From the NCBI RefSeq assembly GCF_003236295.1, contig NZ_POTW01000020.1, forward strand, positions 22,805 to 86,804: a stretch of 64,000 nucleotides of DNA. Reading direction: 5' to 3'. Source of the DNA: Jiangella anatolica. GTDB taxonomy: Bacteria > Actinomycetota > Actinomycetes > Jiangellales > Jiangellaceae. This document shows, one piece after another, positions 8,246 to 16,830 of this stretch. Positions within the stretch are counted from its first letter, which is position 1. Each line of letters starts with the position of its first letter. Under the pieces are notes generated by a model that did no database searches, was not told the origin of the DNA, and saw only the letters and a list, made by a program, of their open reading frames with translations. Made by a program: the position numbers and the translations under genes.

Positions 8246-9565
8246 ATGGCTATCGAGGGTGTGCGGCCCGGCATGGGCCGCTACGAGGAACTGCGGGCCG
8301 GCTTCAACCTCGCCGTGACGCATCGTCCGGCGGCGATCGTCGAGGCCGGGAGCGCGGACGACGTGGCCGGCGCGGTCGCGGCGGCGGTGCGCGAGAGCCG
8401 CCCGGTGGGCGTCATGAACACCGGGCACGGCCCGTCGCTGCCGGCCGACGACGCGGTGCTGATCCGCACCGGCCGGCTGAGCCGGGTCGACGTCGATCCC
8501 ATACGCCGGACGGCTCGGGTCGAGGCCGGCGTGCGCTGGCGCGCCGTCATCGCGGCCGCGGCACGGCACGGGCTCGCGCCGCTCAACGGCACCAGCCCCG
8601 ACGTCGGCGCCGTCGGGTACACGCTCGGTGGCGGCGTCGGCCTGCTGGCCCGGCGGTACGGGTTCGCCGCCGACCACGTGCGCTGGATGGACGTCGTCAA
8701 CGCCGACGGCCGGCTCCGGCGCGTCGACGCCGGCCACGACGCGGACCTGTTCTGGGCGCTGCGCGGCGCCGGCGGCAACTTCGGCGTCGTCACCGCGATG
8801 GAGATCGACCTGTTCCCCGTCGCGACGCTGTACGGCGGCGAGCTGTGCTTCGGCCCGGAGGCCGGTGAGGACGCGCTGCACGCCTACGTCGCGTGGGCGC
8901 AGACCGTCCCCGAGACCATGGCGTCGTCGGTGCTGTTGCTGCGCTACCCGGACGACCCGGCGGTGCCGCCGCGGCTGCGCGGCCGGCACGTGACCCACGT
9001 GCGGCTGGCCTACAGCGACGCCGATCCCGCGGCCGGCGAGGAACTGGCCGGCCGGTTGCGCGCCGTCGGGCCGCGGCTGGTCGACACGGTGCGGCCGATG
9101 CCCTACGCCGACGTCGGCACGATCCACCACGAGCCGACGGCCACGCCGGTCGCCGCGTTCGACCGGAACGTCCTGCTGGGCGAGCTCGACGACGACGCGG
9201 TGGACGTGCTGGCCAAGCTCGCCGGGCCGGACTCGGGCGCGCCGTTCCTGGCCGAGTTGCGCGCGTGGGGCGGCGCGCTGTCGCGACCGCCGGCGGTCCC
9301 CAACGCCGTCGCCGGGCGCGACGCCGCGTTCTCGCTGCTGGCGATCGCCGGTCCCGACGCCGCCCACCGTGTCGCGCGTGATCAGGTGCTCGACGCGATG
9401 GCGCCCTGGTCCACCGGCGGCAGCTACCCGAACTTCAGCGGCGTCGAGGACGCGACCGCCGAGAGCGCCGGCCGCCGCTTCGGCCCGGACGACCTCGCCC
9501 GGCTGCGGCGGCTCAAGGACCGGTACGACCCGGACGGCACGTTCCGGGTCACGTTCCCGCTCTGA
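8246..9565 (+). CDS. FAD-linked oxidoreductase, berberine-bridge-enzyme-like
   Basis: A 439-residue flavoprotein. The PCMH-type FAD-binding domain occupies about residues 20-200: a His in NTGHGPSL aligns with the histidine that carries covalent FAD in this family, and TLGGGVGLLARRYG is the second flavin loop. The usual second (Cys) flavin attachment is not visible, so attachment would be mono-covalent. LRGAGGNFGVVTAMEIDLFPV marks the end of the domain. The C-terminus has the BBE signature (SYPNFSGVEDA then RLRRLKDRYDPDGTFRV). The start is uncertain: ATG 8246 has a GGAGG only one base away, and GTG 8261 is an alternative. It is followed 14 bases later by a luciferase-like oxidoreductase, so the two probably form a small redox operon. 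No signal peptide is seen; substrate unknown. Confidence 0.9.
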   Translation: MAIEGVRPGMGRYEELRAGFNLAVTHRPAAIVEAGSADDVAGAVAAAVRESRPVGVMNTGHGPSLPADDAVLIRTGRLSRVDVDPIRRTARVEAGVRWRAVIAAAARHGLAPLNGTSPDVGAVGYTLGGGVGLLARRYGFAADHVRWMDVVNADGRLRRVDAGHDADLFWALRGAGGNFGVVTAMEIDLFPVATLYGGELCFGPEAGEDALHAYVAWAQTVPETMASSVLLLRYPDDPAVPPRLRGRHVTHVRLAYSDADPAAGEELAGRLRAVGPRLVDTVRPMPYADVGTIHHEPTATPVAAFDRNVLLGELDDDAVDVLAKLAGPDSGAPFLAELRAWGGALSRPPAVPNAVAGRDAAFSLLAIAGPDAAHRVARDQVLDAMAPWSTGGSYPNFSGVEDATAESAGRRFGPDDLARLRRLKDRYDPDGTFRVTFPL

Positions 9566-9579
9566 CGAAGGAGGACGGC

Positions 9580-10458
9580 ATGAGGATCGGCATCGGACTG
9601 CCCGCGGCCGTGCCGGGCGTGGACGCCCGCGTCATCGGCCCGTGGGCCGCGGCCGCCGAGCAGGCCGGGTTCGCCTCGCTCGGCGTCATCGACCGGCTCG
9701 TCTACGACAATCTCGAACCGCTCACCGCGCTGGCCGCGGCGGCCGCGACCACGTCGCGGGTCGAGCTGGTCACGACGGTGCTCAACGTCGGCTGGCGGGC
9801 CGACCCGGTCCTGCTCGGCAAGCAGCTGGCCTCGGTCGAGCTGCTCTCGGGCGGACGGCTCACCGCCGGGCTCGGGCTGGGCGGCTGGCCGGAGGACTAC
9901 GAGGTCAGCGGCGTGCCGGAGCGCGGCCGCGGCGCTCGTCTGGACGCGGCGGTGGCGACCCTGCGGGCCGTCTGGTCGGGGCAGCCGACCGGCCAGGGCG
10001 GGCCCATGCGGCGGCTGCCGGCCGGGCGTCCCGCGCTGCTGTTCGGCGGCCTGGTGCCGGCGGCGTTCGTCCGCGCCGCGACCCTCGGCGACGGCTGGGT
10101 GGCGCCGCTGTTCGGCCTCGAGACCCTGGTGCGCGGCGCCGGCGCGGTCCGGACGGCGTGGGAGCGGGCCGCGCGCCCGGGCGAGCCGCGCATCGTCACC
10201 GGGCGCTACGTCAGCCTGGGCAGCGGCGGCGGGGCGGTCGCCGACCACTACCTGCGGCACTACTACGGCGAGTACTGGACGGCGGCCCGCGCCGACACCG
10301 CGACCAGCGCCGGCGAGCTGCACGACGAGCTGGCCCGGCTCGACGACGCCGGCGTCACCGACGTGGTCCTCTACCCCTGCGACGCCGGCCTCGACCAGGT
10401 CACGCGCCTGGCCGACGCGCTGCCGGCCGCGCGTGAGCCGGTGACCGTCGCGCCGTAG
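9580..10458 (+). CDS. LLM-class (luciferase-like) oxidoreductase
   Basis: A 292-residue TIM-barrel flavin- or F420-dependent oxidoreductase. It starts MRIGIGLPAAVPG and shows family features SLGVIDRLVYDNLEPLTALAAAAATT, then the conserved LLGKQLASVELLSGGRLTAGLGLG stretch. An AAGG AGGA-type ribosome site (AAGGAGG) sits 7 bases before the ATG. Actinobacterial members often use coenzyme F420; no feature here decides between FMN and F420. It follows the FAD oxidase gene by 14 bases. A hairpin (10488-10509) lies after the stop. Confidence 0.9.
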   Translation: MRIGIGLPAAVPGVDARVIGPWAAAAEQAGFASLGVIDRLVYDNLEPLTALAAAAATTSRVELVTTVLNVGWRADPVLLGKQLASVELLSGGRLTAGLGLGGWPEDYEVSGVPERGRGARLDAAVATLRAVWSGQPTGQGGPMRRLPAGRPALLFGGLVPAAFVRAATLGDGWVAPLFGLETLVRGAGAVRTAWERAARPGEPRIVTGRYVSLGSGGGAVADHYLRHYYGEYWTAARADTATSAGELHDELARLDDAGVTDVVLYPCDAGLDQVTRLADALPAAREPVTVAP

Positions 10459-10487
10459 CGCCGCCGCCGCGTGGACGGTGGCAGCGA

Positions 10488-10509
10488 CGCCCGTGGTGCG
10501 CCACGGGCG
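10488..10509 (+). terminator. Hairpin after oxidoreductase operon
   Basis: CGCCCGTGG (10488-10496) and CCACGGGCG (10501-10509) pair perfectly around a TGCG tetraloop, 30 bases after the oxidoreductase stop. Confidence 0.65.
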
Positions 10510-10577
10510 GTCGCGCGCGCCGTGATCCCGGCGCCCTGCCTCGTCGCCGTCATCGCCACCGAACGTCGCCCCAGGCC

Positions 10578-10606
10578 TTGTCAGCGGGTCGGTCACCGTC
10601 TAACTT
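10578..10606 (+). promoter_or_regulatory. Sigma-70-like promoter for secreted protein gene
   Basis: TTGTCA (10578-10583) and TAACTT (10601-10606) are separated by exactly 17 bases and lie 41 bases upstream of the next start codon. Both hexamers are close to the housekeeping consensus and stand out in the GC-rich context. Confidence 0.6.
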
Positions 10607-10646
10607 AGCGGTCTAGACCGGAATCCACTCACCGTTGGAGGCCGTC

Positions 10647-11669
10647 ATGAACGTTCGCACGCTGGCCGCGGCGTCAGTACTCGCGCTGGCCGCCGGTCTG
10701 CTCCAACCCGTGGCCGCCCAGGCGGCCACGTTCGTGTCCTTCACGCCGCGCACGATCCTCGCGCCCGGCCTGCCGACCGAGGAGGAGGGCGGCGGCGTCG
10801 ACCAGAACGTGACGCCCGTCGGCACGATCTCGCTCACCATGACCGCGTCGCAGACCGCCTACGTCGTCGCGAAGATGCGGGTCAACAACGCGACCATCCG
10901 CAGCCTGTTCGACAACGAGGTCGTCTGCTCGGGGCCGGGCGGCTGGACCGAGAACATGGTGATCGGCCAGAACGTCTACGACCGGACCTCCGGCTCGCCG
11001 AACCAGGACGTGACGCTCTACACCCGGTTCCTCGTCCACCCCGGGGTCGCCGGCACGGTCACCTGCACCGCGAACGTCCGGGGCAACTCGCTCAGCAACG
11101 ACGACGCCACCTACGACCTCGTGAGCGGCTACCTCCAGTTCGCCGACACCTCGGTCGTCAACGACGCGCTCGGCGAGCCGGTGCAGTCCGGCGTCAGCGC
11201 GGGGGTGTACGGCATGAACGCCACCCACCGGGAGGTGCGGCTGCCCGCGCTGGACTACTTCACCATGCCGGCCGGCGTCACGAATCTCAACGTCGTCGCC
11301 GACTCCGTGCTGATGATCTGCTACCCGAGCACGTCCTGCGACAAGTACGGCTCCTCGCAGGTGAAGTTCACGCTGTTCATCAACCAGTGGCGGTCCGACG
11401 GCACGCTGTGCAAGACCGACAGCAGCGTCCAGATCACGCACGACGTGCCGTACTGGGTGCATCACAAGTACGTGCCGCTGAACAAGCCCGACTTCGCGGT
11501 CAGCGACGCGCCGGGCTGCATCCCGCGGTTCAACGCCTACGTCAAGGCCGAATGGCTGGGCGGTCAGCTGGCGGGGATCCAGGGCACGGCGACCGACCTC
11601 GTCGACTCCCGCGGCTCGAGCGGCACGCACGACTCCCACATGAGCCACGCTTTCGTCCTGCCGTCCTGA
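10647..11669 (+). CDS. Secreted protein of unknown function
   Basis: A 340-residue protein with a clear Sec signal peptide (MNVRTLAAASVLALAAGL, likely cleaved after AQA near residue 27). The mature part is rich in Thr, Ser, Val and Asn with regular beta-strand-like alternation. It has pairs of Cys (VVCSG and VTCTANV; MICYPSTSCDK; DGTLCK; APGCIPR) likely to form disulphides outside the cell. I recognise no domain. The ATG at 10647 is preceded by TTGGAGG and a promoter. It is followed 26 bases later by a secreted beta-propeller-like gene, so the two may be co-expressed. Confidence 0.8.
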   Translation: MNVRTLAAASVLALAAGLLQPVAAQAATFVSFTPRTILAPGLPTEEEGGGVDQNVTPVGTISLTMTASQTAYVVAKMRVNNATIRSLFDNEVVCSGPGGWTENMVIGQNVYDRTSGSPNQDVTLYTRFLVHPGVAGTVTCTANVRGNSLSNDDATYDLVSGYLQFADTSVVNDALGEPVQSGVSAGVYGMNATHREVRLPALDYFTMPAGVTNLNVVADSVLMICYPSTSCDKYGSSQVKFTLFINQWRSDGTLCKTDSSVQITHDVPYWVHHKYVPLNKPDFAVSDAPGCIPRFNAYVKAEWLGGQLAGIQGTATDLVDSRGSSGTHDSHMSHAFVLPS

Positions 11670-11695
11670 ACCCCCTACAGGAAGGGTGCACGCGC

Positions 11696-13774
11696 ATGCG
11701 CCTCCGGAAACGACCCTCGTGGCTCCTGGCGGTCTCGGCGCTGATCGCCGCCACCGCCCTGGCCCCCGTCACGGCCGCCACCGCGGAGACCACCTACCCG
11801 CAGTACACCGACCGCGGCACCGTGCCGCTGACAGCCACGACGACCTCGGGCGGCGAGACGGCCCGCATGCCCGACGGCACGTACCGGACCTGGCTCGCCG
11901 TGACCGGCCTGCCCGCCGCCGGCGTGCCGGCCTACCTGGCCGAGATCGACCCGTTCACCCGGACGGTGGTGAACAAGTACCCCATGGAGAACGCGTCCGG
12001 CGCGTGGGGCGTCTCGGTCGCCGACAACGGCGACGTGTACGTCGCCACCAGCGTCAACGGCGACCTGTTCCGGCTGCCGTGGGGGAGCGGCGCGATCGAG
12101 AACCTCGGCCGGCCGCTGCCCGACGTGAGCTTCCTCTGGGAGGGTGACACCGACGAGAACGGGACGTACTACATCGGCACGTATCACGGGTACGCCACCG
12201 GCGGACTGCCGCCGGCGCACCTGGTGAGCTGGGACCCGGACACCCGGCAGTACCGCGACTACGGCACGTTCGGCGACCGGTACACCTACGTCCGCTCGGT
12301 CGAGTACGTCGACGGGCAGCTCTACGTCGGTGTCGGGCCGTTCACCGCGTTCTACCGCGTCGACCCGGTGACGGGCGCCAAGACGGAGATCGCCCTGCCA
12401 CCCGGCGTGTCCGGCGACAAGTACACCTATCAGCTCGACGACGCGGGCGGATTCCTCTACGTGCTGTTCGCCGGTGGCATCGAGCCGGCCGTCGGCTGGG
12501 TCTACGACGTCGCACGTCAGCAGTGGAGCCGGCACGGCAGCCTGGGCGCCTACGCCGGCCAGTCCGTGACCAGCGCGGCCCGCAACGGTGAGGTGTACAT
12601 GGTGCGCGGCGGTGAGCTGACGGCGTACCAGCCGCACGGCGGGCGGTTCCGGCCGACCGGGTTCGTGGGCAATCCGGACCTCGGCGGGCTCAGCGCGGCC
12701 AAGGGCATCGAGCGGGTGGTCGATCCGGCCACCGGCCACGAGATGATCGTCGGCGGGCAGCCCACCGGCGTGATCTTCCAGTACGACCTCGAGACCGGGG
12801 AGGGCTCGATCGGCCCCGTCGACGGGCTGACCGGCACGCCGACGGCGCCCCGCTCGCTCGCCGTCGGGCCGGACGACCGGGTCTACGGCGGCGGCTACTT
12901 CTCCGGCGGCCTGGTCGCGTGGGACCCGGGAACCACCGAGTGGTCGGTGTACCAGTTCCACCACCAGATCGAGGGCATGGCCACGCACAACGGCATCCTC
13001 TACCTGGGCGTGTACCCGAACGCCGAGATCTACGCCTACGACCCGGCCCTTCCGTTCAGCGACACCAACCCGAAGCTGGTCTTCGACCTCAAGGCCTACG
13101 GGCAGGAACGGCCGTGGACGCTGGTCTCCGCGGGCGACTACCTGGCCGTCGGCACGTCGCCGAAGAACAGCGAGACCGAGGGGGCGCTCGCCCTCTACGA
13201 CCCCGACGACGGCACGTACCGCGTCTTCAAGGGGATCGCCGGGCCGCAGGAGATCAGTGCCCTGACCTACCGCGACGGCATCGTGTACGGCGGTTCGCTG
13301 GGCTGCTGCCCGTCGAAGCAGGACGGCCGGGTGTTCGCGCTCGACGCGGCGACGGGCCAGAAGCTCTGGGAGACCGTCCCGATGCCGGGTGAGCACGGCG
13401 TCAACGGGCTGGCGTTCGACGACCAGGGCCGGCTGTTCGGCCTGACCGCTGGCAAGAGCTTCGAGCTCGACCTGGCCACGCGCCAGGTGACCCGCTCGGC
13501 CGAGTACGTCGCGTACAACTGGCCGCCGACGGTCGGGTTCCAGCCGCGGGCGGTCAACCTGGTGTTCGACCCGCACGACGGTTTCCTCTACGGCACCGTC
13601 GTGAGCAGGTTCGTGCGCATCGACCGCGACACGCTGGTCAACACCGCACCCGACGTCCGGGCCCAGCCGAGCCTGTTCGCGGCGCCGCCCACCGGCGTCG
13701 GCCCGAAGTACTTCCTCCAGGGCAACAACCGCCTGGTCGAGAGTCTCTGGTACCCGTCGGAGGAGGCGCCATGA
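11696..13774 (+). CDS. Secreted beta-propeller-like protein
   Basis: A 692-residue exported protein. The signal peptide is MRLRKRPSWLLAVSALIAAT, with cleavage near TATAE. The mature chain is built of repeats of the form 'G.vY.....G.l..yDp.tg....' (for example LVSWDPDTRQYRDYG, AFYRVDPVTGAKTEI, IFQYDLETGEGSIG, LVAWDPGTTEWSVY, VFALDAATGQKLWE), characteristic of a PQQ/WD-like propeller, probably with two blades sets. LDAATGQKLWE is a quinoprotein-type repeat, but the tryptophan docking motif is not regular, so PQQ binding is doubtful. The ribosome site AGGAAGGG precedes the ATG. The stop overlaps the ATG of the carbohydrate-binding-protein gene (ATGA, 13771-13774), linking it to the sugar transporter. 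A role in sensing or handling an extracellular glycan is inference. Confidence 0.85.
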   Translation: MRLRKRPSWLLAVSALIAATALAPVTAATAETTYPQYTDRGTVPLTATTTSGGETARMPDGTYRTWLAVTGLPAAGVPAYLAEIDPFTRTVVNKYPMENASGAWGVSVADNGDVYVATSVNGDLFRLPWGSGAIENLGRPLPDVSFLWEGDTDENGTYYIGTYHGYATGGLPPAHLVSWDPDTRQYRDYGTFGDRYTYVRSVEYVDGQLYVGVGPFTAFYRVDPVTGAKTEIALPPGVSGDKYTYQLDDAGGFLYVLFAGGIEPAVGWVYDVARQQWSRHGSLGAYAGQSVTSAARNGEVYMVRGGELTAYQPHGGRFRPTGFVGNPDLGGLSAAKGIERVVDPATGHEMIVGGQPTGVIFQYDLETGEGSIGPVDGLTGTPTAPRSLAVGPDDRVYGGGYFSGGLVAWDPGTTEWSVYQFHHQIEGMATHNGILYLGVYPNAEIYAYDPALPFSDTNPKLVFDLKAYGQERPWTLVSAGDYLAVGTSPKNSETEGALALYDPDDGTYRVFKGIAGPQEISALTYRDGIVYGGSLGCCPSKQDGRVFALDAATGQKLWETVPMPGEHGVNGLAFDDQGRLFGLTAGKSFELDLATRQVTRSAEYVAYNWPPTVGFQPRAVNLVFDPHDGFLYGTVVSRFVRIDRDTLVNTAPDVRAQPSLFAAPPTGVGPKYFLQGNNRLVESLWYPSEEAP

Positions 13775-14884
13775 GAGGGCGGCAGCTCGCCGCGGTGACC
13801 GCCGTCGCGTTGTCCACGGCGTTGGTCGCGGCCTGTGGCGGCGACGACTCCGACTCCGGCGCCGGCTCAGGCGACGGCTCGGGGAGGTGTCGCTGACCAC
13901 GGCGATCGCCGGCAACAGCGCGCCGGACGTCGTCTACCTGATCCCGGACCAGCTCGCGGGCTACGCCCGCAACATCGAGCCGATCGACGACTACCTCAGC
14001 GAGGAGGCCAGGAGCGACTACCTCGACAACGCCGTCGAGTCCGTGAGCATCGACGGGCAGCTGATGGGTGCGCCCATCCTGTCCTCGGTGATCCCGCTCG
14101 TCTGCAACAAGCAGGTGCTCGACGCCGTCGGCGTCACCGAGTACCCGTCGACGTGGGACGACATCCTCGAGCTCGGGCCGGTGTTCAAGGACGCGGGCTA
14201 CTACGTCACCACCTACGGCGGCGATGCCGCCGGCTCGCTCAACCTCTCCTTCTACCCGCTGCTCTGGCAGGCCGGTGGCGACGTCTACGACGACGACGGC
14301 ACCGAGGTCGCGTTCAACAGCGACGAGGGCGTGCGGGCGCCGGAGTTCGTGCGCGAGCTCGTCGAGAACGGCTTCGTGCCCGAGGACCGGCTGGTCACCG
14401 AGCCGCCGCTGGAGCAGACGCAGTTCGCGCAGGGCCGGGTCGCGTGCACGATGCACGTCGAGCCGCAGCACCTCACCGCGTTCTGGGGCGAGGAGAACAC
14501 GGTGGTGCTGCCCCGCTGACCGAGAGCGAACAGGTGGCCTACGGCACCGTGGGGTCGTTGTCCATGCCGCGCAGCGCGGAGGACAAGGAGGCGGCCGGCG
14601 CCTGGATCGAGTTCGTGACCGACGCCGAGAACGCCGCCGAGTACGACACGGCGGCGAGCTTCTTCTCCACCAAGGAGTCCGTCGGCGCGCTCTACGAGGG
14701 TGACCCGATCTTCGGCGAGTCGGAGAAGTACACCGAGTTCGCGACCGTCGGACCTCTCGTCGAGTCCGCTCGCGAGGTGATGGGCGTGCTGGGACCGGAG
14801 ATCCAGAGTGTCCTCATCGGGGACAAGGAACCGCGGCAGGCTCTCGACGACGCCGCCGAGGCGGCGCAGCCGCTGCTGCGCTGA
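13771..14884 (+). pseudogene. Carbohydrate ABC transporter substrate-binding lipoprotein (broken)
   Basis: The gene starts well (MRGRQLAAVTAVALSTAL, lipobox VAAC, Cys 22) but stops after 41 codons at 13896. The binding-protein body resumes in a second frame at about 13884 (TTAIAGNSAPDVVYLIPDQL, then VPLVCNKQVLDAVGVTEYP and TWDDILELGPVFKDAG). It stops at 14519 and continues in a third frame (VAYGTVGSLSMPRSAEDKEAAGAWIEF) to 14884. Between the lipoprotein linker and TTAIAG roughly 40-60 residues of the usual family-1 solute-binding fold are missing. So there is one deletion with frameshift near 13880-13887 and a second, probably 1-nt, frameshift near 14515. It would have delivered a sugar to the permeases downstream. 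Sequencing or assembly error is an alternative explanation. Confidence 0.85.
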
Positions 14885-14951
14885 GGGATACGGAGGGCCG
14901 CCGGCAGCAGACCGCGGCGGGCGGTCCTCCCCGCACCGGCGAAGGAGGCCG

Positions 14952-15874
14952 ATGCCCGTGCCGACTCGGACGGTGATGCCTGTCGCGACGCCGGCGAGCC
15001 CGGCGTCGCGACGGCGGGTGTCGTGGCGCGAGGCCCGCGTCGGCCTGCTGTTCGTGCTCCCGTGCCTGCTGTTCTTCGTCGCCTTCCGGTTCGGCCCGGC
15101 GATCGCCGGCGCGCTCCTGGGGTTCACCGACTACCAGCCCGGCGCGGAGACCAGCTGGACCGGGCTGGAGAACTTCCGGCGCATGGCCGACGACCCGCTG
15201 TTCTGGCGGGCGCTGCGGACGACGCTGCTGTACTCCGTCCTCGCGGTGCCGTTGTCGATCCTCGCCGCGCTGGCGATGGCGCTGCTCGTGCGCCGGGCCT
15301 TTCGCGGCGTGCGGCTGTTCCGGTCGATCTGCTTCCTCCCGGTGGTGACCAGCCCGGTCCTCGCCGGCATCGTCTTCACCTGGATCTTCGCGCCGCACGG
15401 GCCGTGGTCGTCGTTGATGGGCGCCGCCGGGCTGCGGGTCAGTCGTGGCTGTCCGATCCGGCACTGGTCATTCCCGCGCTCGTCGTCGTCGCCGTGTGGA
15501 CGAGGTTCGGCTACGGCATGCTCATCCTGCTGGCCCGCCTGCAGGACATCCCGCGCGAGCTGGAGGAGGCCGCGCTGACCGACGGCGCCGGCCCGTGGCA
15601 GCGCTTCCGCCACGTCGTCCTGCCGGAGCTGCGCGGGGCGATCTTCTTCCTGGCCGTCATCGAGACGACCGTCTCGTTCCAGGTCTTCGACACCGTCTAC
15701 GTCATGACCGGCGGCGGGCCGGCCAACGCGAGCTACATGGTCGTCTTCCAGATCTACGACCAGGCGTTCCGGTACTTCGACTTCGGCTACGCCAGCGCGA
15801 TCGGCGTCGCCCTCTTCGTCATGACGCTGGCCGTCGCCGTCATCCAGCGTCTCACCGTGGGGAGGGACCGATGA
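14952..15874 (+). pseudogene. Carbohydrate ABC transporter permease 1, MalF-like (frameshifted)
   Basis: After an AAGGAGG ribosome site, ATG 14952 opens a normal MalF/UgpA-type permease. Membrane segment 1 is GLLFVLPCLLFFVAFRFGPA, and LLYSVLAVPLSILAALAMALLV and ICFLPVVTSPVLAGIVFTWIF follow. Near 15440 the frame shifts: after WSSLMGAAGLRV the correct continuation (SWLSDPALVIPALVVVAVW) is in another frame. That frame carries the EAA loop (IPRELEEAALTDGAGPWQRFRHVVLP) and the last membrane segments to the stop at 15874. A single missing base in GGGTCAGTCG would explain it. Total length corresponds to a normal ~307-residue permease. The stop overlaps the start of permease 2 (ATGA). Confidence 0.85.
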
Positions 15875-16647
15875 CCGCGGTGATCCCGGAGACGTCCCCG
15901 GTCGCCGGCGGCGGCGAGCCTCGGCGCGCGGGGCGCCGCCCCTACGAGACGTTCCGGCCCGGCCGCGCCGGCCGTGTCGTCCGCGCCGCCCTGCTGCTGC
16001 TCGCCGCGATCGTCACCCTTTTCCCCTTCTACGTGATGGTCGTGCTGTCGCTCAAGCCGGTAGGCCCCGTCACATTCCCCGGGAGCCTCGCGCCGACCGG
16101 GCTCACCACGGAGGCGTTCGGCCAGATCCTCGGCGTGCGCGACGTGCTGCGCTGGGCGCTGAACACGCTCGTCTACTCGGTGGTCTCGGTGGTGGGCGTG
16201 CTCTTCCTCGTCTCCCAGGCCGGCGGGGTCAACACGTACTGGTGCCAGATCCTGCCGACGCCGGCCAACGCCCAGGCCGTCTTCCTCATCCGCCAGTTCG
16301 TCCGCTCCCTGCCCGACTCGCTGTTCGAGGCGGCGACCATCGACGGCTGCTCGGAGTGGCGCATCTACCGCTCGATCGTGCTGCCCCTCATCAAGCCCAT
16401 CCTCGCCACCCTCGGCGTCTTCGTCTTCCTCTGGCACTGGAACGACTTCCTCTGGCCCCTGATCGTCGGCCAGGCGCAGGAGATGCGGACGCTGACCACC
16501 GGGCTCGCGTCGCTCAACGCGGAGCAGGTCCCGCTCAGCGTCGTCCTGGCCGGGTCGGTGGTGGCCTTCGTCCCCATCTTCATGGCCTACCTCGTCGGCC
16601 AGCGCTACTTCACCGAGGGCATCACGATGACGGGCCAGAAGGGGTGA
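15871..16647 (+). CDS. Carbohydrate ABC transporter permease 2, MalG-like (internal deletion)
   Basis: A 258-residue MalG/UgpE-type inner-membrane permease, open throughout. Segment 1 (ALLLLAAIVTLFPFYVMVVLSLKP) and the EAA loop (LPDSLFEAATIDGCSEWRIYRSIVLPLIKP) are intact. However, the chain jumps from NTLVYSVVSVVGVLFL straight to VSQAGGVNTYW. In intact relatives these parts are separated by about 45 residues (rest of segment 2, the LAGYALAR-like loop and segment 3 with the VP motif). The deletion keeps the frame but should destroy membrane topology. Its neighbours, the binding protein and permease 1, are also broken, so the operon is probably non-functional. The start ATG overlaps the stop of permease 1. 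Confidence 0.8.
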   Translation: MTAVIPETSPVAGGGEPRRAGRRPYETFRPGRAGRVVRAALLLLAAIVTLFPFYVMVVLSLKPVGPVTFPGSLAPTGLTTEAFGQILGVRDVLRWALNTLVYSVVSVVGVLFLVSQAGGVNTYWCQILPTPANAQAVFLIRQFVRSLPDSLFEAATIDGCSEWRIYRSIVLPLIKPILATLGVFVFLWHWNDFLWPLIVGQAQEMRTLTTGLASLNAEQVPLSVVLAGSVVAFVPIFMAYLVGQRYFTEGITMTGQKG

Positions 16648-16776
16648 CGCCGAGGTGATGTCGTCAGCCCAGAGATGGCACGCGCGTGACTGCTCGCCGT
16701 GCCTGACTCCGCGCTGACCCTCACCGGCGCGCCGCCGGCCCCTTCAGCTTCTGGTGAACAGAGCTTGCGAGGACGC

Positions 16777-16818
16777 GTAGCTTGATGAGTTAGTTAGCCA
16801 ACTAACTCATCAAGCTAC
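16777..16818. promoter_or_regulatory. 42-bp operator-like inverted repeat upstream of MFS exporter
   Basis: GTAGCTTGATGAGTTAGTT (16777-16795) and its exact reverse complement (16800-16818) flank a 4-base spacer AGCC. It ends 12 bases before the exporter start codon and overlaps where promoter and leader must lie. Length and position fit an operator for the TetR-type regulator encoded downstream. A related half-site, ACTATCAAGGCTAC (18949-18962), lies at the start of that tetR gene, which supports autoregulation. It is A/T-rich for this genome. Confidence 0.75.
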
Positions 16819-16830
16819 TTGGAGTCTCTC

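Noticed and set aside
11696..13774. Quinoprotein (PQQ) alcohol dehydrogenase
   Set aside because: One LDAATGQKLWE repeat resembles PQQ enzymes, but the catalytic Asp/Glu/Asn calcium site and vicinal Cys arrangement are not evident; only a propeller call is supported.
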